Notes under the pieces: model-generated | Told to the model about the DNA's origin: nothing | What the model saw: the letters and a program-made list of their open reading frames with translations, nothing else | The model's database searches: none | In this document: piece by piece, positions 61,814 to 64,000 of the stretch | Layout: each line of letters opens with the position of its first letter | Position numbering within the stretch: the first letter of the stretch is position 1 | Origin: an uncultured Acetatifactor sp. | GTDB taxonomy: Bacteria > Bacillota > Clostridia > Lachnospirales > Lachnospiraceae | Length of the DNA: 64,000 nucleotides | NCBI GenBank assembly: GCA_944384205.1 | Contig: CALWSL010000012.1 | Location: 46,602 to 110,601 of the forward strand | Reading direction: 5' to 3' | Made by a program: the position numbers and the translations under genes

Positions 61814-63063
61814 AGGAATGTAAAAAAGTAATCTGTTCGCTAACCTTTGTGGTATATGCGGTCACTGTTGTGGTAATGTATGTTACGCAGTTTACGGATG
61901 TATTGGACGCCCCTGTTCTGCCGCCCCGACAGGGACTTGACTATTATGGAAGCATGGCGAAGGAGGTGCCTGAGATACTGATGCCGGCAGCAGCGGAAGG
62001 TCTTGTGTCCGAATATCTGTCAGACAGCTATGCGGCATACCCCTTCGGGATTTACAGGCAGGTAAAGCTGGCGGAGAGCGACAAGGCAAAAATGGCGGAT
62101 ATCATTGAGGAGCTGACAGGGATTTCTCCTGAAGAGCTGAATGAATTTGAGGAATATGAGGCGGGCGGTTATAGTCAGGTGATGGACGAAAACGGCAATC
62201 CGACAGTGGAATACCGGGAAGCGGTGCTGCCTGAAATTAATTTTCCGACAGATATGTCATATGACCATTTCAAGGAACTGATGGCGCGTGTGGACAAAAT
62301 CATCGGAGGAGGCTCTAAATATAGTGAAACATATATTGTGGAGAACTTTTCCCGGATTCCCATGACCTATGAGGATGCGCTGGCGGAATATGAGGAACTG
62401 ATGCAGGATGACAGCATTGCGGAGGGCTATATCAGGCTTTTCTGTGACTATCTGGGAATTGTTCTGGCGATTATGCCCATTTTCGTATGCGTTGCGCTCT
62501 GGCAGATGGACAAAAAGGCGCAGGCGGAGCAGTTGATTTACAGCCGTAAAGTTTCCACGGTAAAGCTGGTGGGAACAAGATATCTTGCGCTTGTCGTATC
62601 TTTAGTGCTGCCTGTTCTGATTACCTTTTTTCATGCTTTGGCGGGAATCTGTATGCTTTACCCCGACAAGGATATTGCGCTTGGTGGAGCGATAGGACTT
62701 GCGGCGCTCTGGCTGCTTCCCAGTATCCTTATCGTTGCAGGTGTGGGAACGTTGATTTCAGAACTGCTTTCGCCGCTGTTTGCAATCCTGGTACAGGGAG
62801 TCTGGTGGTATATGACGCTGGAGATGAATCAGCTCACCGGAAGCATTACGAAATGGACTCTGATTCTGCGCCATAACACTTTGGGAGAAGGGTGGCTTTG
62901 GGATTCGGAGTATGGGGATTTTGTGTGGAACAGGACAGCCTATTTGATTCTGTCAGCGGCTGCAGTGGGAATTACCATGTTTGTCTATGAGAAAAAGAGA
63001 AAGGGGGCTTATTATGCGCAAGGGACTTTATGGAAACATCATAGTCGTAAATCTAAAGCATAA
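61801..63063 (+). CDS. ABC-2-like membrane protein, exporter subunit 1
   Basis: A 420-residue protein from ATG 61801 (GGAGGAGAGG upstream). Seen: a first membrane helix near residues 12-30, an extracytoplasmic region of about 175 residues rich in acidic residues (for example LTGISPEELNEFEEYEAGG), then about five membrane helices from 220 on. Typical of lachnospiral ABC exporters with a large outer loop. Substrate unknown. Confidence 0.8.
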   Translation: MLFLKECKKVICSLTFVVYAVTVVVMYVTQFTDVLDAPVLPPRQGLDYYGSMAKEVPEILMPAAAEGLVSEYLSDSYAAYPFGIYRQVKLAESDKAKMADIIEELTGISPEELNEFEEYEAGGYSQVMDENGNPTVEYREAVLPEINFPTDMSYDHFKELMARVDKIIGGGSKYSETYIVENFSRIPMTYEDALAEYEELMQDDSIAEGYIRLFCDYLGIVLAIMPIFVCVALWQMDKKAQAEQLIYSRKVSTVKLVGTRYLALVVSLVLPVLITFFHALAGICMLYPDKDIALGGAIGLAALWLLPSILIVAGVGTLISELLSPLFAILVQGVWWYMTLEMNQLTGSITKWTLILRHNTLGEGWLWDSEYGDFVWNRTAYLILSAAAVGITMFVYEKKRKGAYYAQGTLWKHHSRKSKA

Positions 63064-63640
63064 TTTTCCGGCTCCCTGTGCTTCGGCAATCGGAATTTTT
63101 CTGCTGACACTGCTTTTGTTTGACGTCACCGCCCTGCAGGCAGGGGAAGCGGCAAAACCCATTGAATTTCTGCTGTGCTGGGTGGGCGTAATGTTTCTGA
63201 CACCCGTGTTTTTGCCGGAACAGAATAAGGATATCCGGGATGCGATTTGCTCCAAGAAGGTTGATTACCTGAAGGTGTGCATGCTCCGTGTCCTTTATTC
63301 GGTGGCGGCAACGGCGGTTTTCGTCTCTTTGTTCGTTGGAATCATGAGAGCGCGCGAATGTGACGTGAATGCAAGCGTACTGTTTGGCGGCATTGCAACG
63401 GCGCTGTTTCTCGGCGCAGTCGGCTTTGCTGCCGCAGGAATCAGCCAAAATACGACAATCGGATATATGGCAGCCTTCGCCTATTATCTCGCCAGCTATG
63501 GGATGAAGGGAAAATTGGGTAAATTTTATCTGTTCTCTATGACCGCAGGGAATACTGCAGATAAAGGGTGGCTTTTTGCAGCGGCGACTCTGCTGATAGG
63601 TATGACGTTTGTAATTATGAAGCTGAGGCAGAAATTATAA
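63014..63640 (+). CDS. ABC exporter membrane subunit 2
   Basis: A 208-residue protein with about six membrane helices (IGIFLLTLLLFDV, LLCWVGVMFLTPVFL, ATAVFVSLFVGIM, IATALFLGAVGFAA and others). The ATG at 63014 follows GGGGGC; it overlaps the previous gene by 50 bases. The sixth helix is followed by KLRQKL at the end. Together with the two preceding genes it makes a three-part exporter. Confidence 0.78.
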   Translation: MRKGLYGNIIVVNLKHNFPAPCASAIGIFLLTLLLFDVTALQAGEAAKPIEFLLCWVGVMFLTPVFLPEQNKDIRDAICSKKVDYLKVCMLRVLYSVAATAVFVSLFVGIMRARECDVNASVLFGGIATALFLGAVGFAAAGISQNTTIGYMAAFAYYLASYGMKGKLGKFYLFSMTAGNTADKGWLFAAATLLIGMTFVIMKLRQKL

Positions 63641-63812
63641 GTTGAATGTCAGTTAATTAAATTTCCAAATAGTTAACTTCTGCTCAGTTGTGAATGATAG
63701 TCAGATTTGTTATCCTGTTCTTACAGTAGCTGCTGGGAACCATATATTGATACGTTTTGAATGCGTACCTGTGAAAGTTGCAGGTCGGGCAGGAAGGGAG
63801 AACGAAGATAAC

Positions 63813-63941
63813 ATGCAGATTGGTGAAATCATACGTAAATACCGCAAAGAGAAAAACATAACCCAGGAGGAGATGGCGCGAAGGCTTGGCGTGACGGCTC
63901 CGGCAGTGAATAAGTGGGAAAACGGGGGTTCACTTAGATAA
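63813..63941 (+). pseudogene. XRE-family regulator, truncated after the helix-turn-helix
   Basis: From ATG 63813 (AGGGAGA upstream) the protein reads IGEIIRKYRKEKNITQEEMARRLGVTAPAVNKWENG, a complete XRE helix-turn-helix, then hits a stop after GSLR. In relatives the chain continues past the KWENG segment. The downstream 60 bases do not continue cleanly in any frame, so it seems broken, though the window edge limits the view. Bases 63641-63812 hold no other gene. Confidence 0.6.
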
Positions 63942-64000
63942 AGATACCACATCAATCCCACGCTGACTTTTGCTCAACCGATACAGCCGGAGGGCTGGAT

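Noticed and set aside
1-64000. CRISPR arrays, tRNA and rRNA genes, prophage modules
   Set aside because: No regularly spaced repeats, no cloverleaf or rRNA sequence and no phage structural genes were recognised when reading through the window.

Overview
The window looks like the chromosome of a motile, spore-forming anaerobe of the Clostridia, most likely Lachnospiraceae. The reasons are moderate GC, strong AGGAGG ribosome sites, a short two-domain flagellin, CgeB-like and LicD-type surface-glycan enzymes, dipicolinate synthase genes with a sigma-K-like promoter, and a Bce-type peptide-resistance module. The species assignment is inference. I saw no rRNA, tRNA or CRISPR array.

Region 1 (1-23.4 kb) is a surface-modification island beginning at a flagellin gene. 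The flagellin has a sigma-28-type promoter (TAAA-N16-CCGATAT) and a structured 5' leader. Around it are a GT2/TPR glycosyltransferase, four CgeB-like glycosyltransferases, a DUF6492-type protein, two LicD phosphotransferases, a phosphonate pathway (PEP mutase, phosphonopyruvate decarboxylase, phosphonoacetaldehyde reductase), a separate nucleotidyltransferase, a CDP-glycerol-transferase-like protein, further glycosyltransferases, an SGNH esterase/acyltransferase, FkbM-type and other methyltransferases, and a FliB-type flagellin lysine methylase. Together they suggest that flagellin, or a co-encoded surface glycan, carries a phosphodiester-linked phosphonate, probably 2-hydroxyethylphosphonate. 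I regard this as the main candidate for an undescribed system.

Region 2 (23.7-38.5 kb) is mixed: an Rpn-family nuclease, a decayed type I-like methylase/specificity gene, a CNNM/HlyC membrane protein, a BceRS-BceAB-like two-component/ABC module, O-acetylhomoserine sulfhydrylase, an acetyltransferase, a GH30 glycosidase, a nitroreductase and an OLD-family nuclease.

Region 3 (38.5-48 kb) is a LysR-controlled amide operon: an AmiC/UrtA-like binding protein, two permeases, two ATPases, an MFS carrier, two tandem nitrilase-type amidases and a cytidylate kinase-like protein. A terminator hairpin lies in its leader.

Region 4 (48-55.7 kb) holds an anchored 5'-nucleotidase, a probable sporulation operon dpaA-dpaB-asnB, and a two-component system.

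Region 5 (55.7-60.8 kb) is a DpnII-type (GATC) restriction-modification locus. The methylase genes are intact, but the endonuclease gene is split by an IS110-family element. Joining the flanks at a shared AAGGT restores one 293-residue reading frame. The element's 5' non-coding end is structured and promoter-bearing, as expected of a bridge RNA. The window closes with an ABC exporter operon and a truncated XRE regulator.
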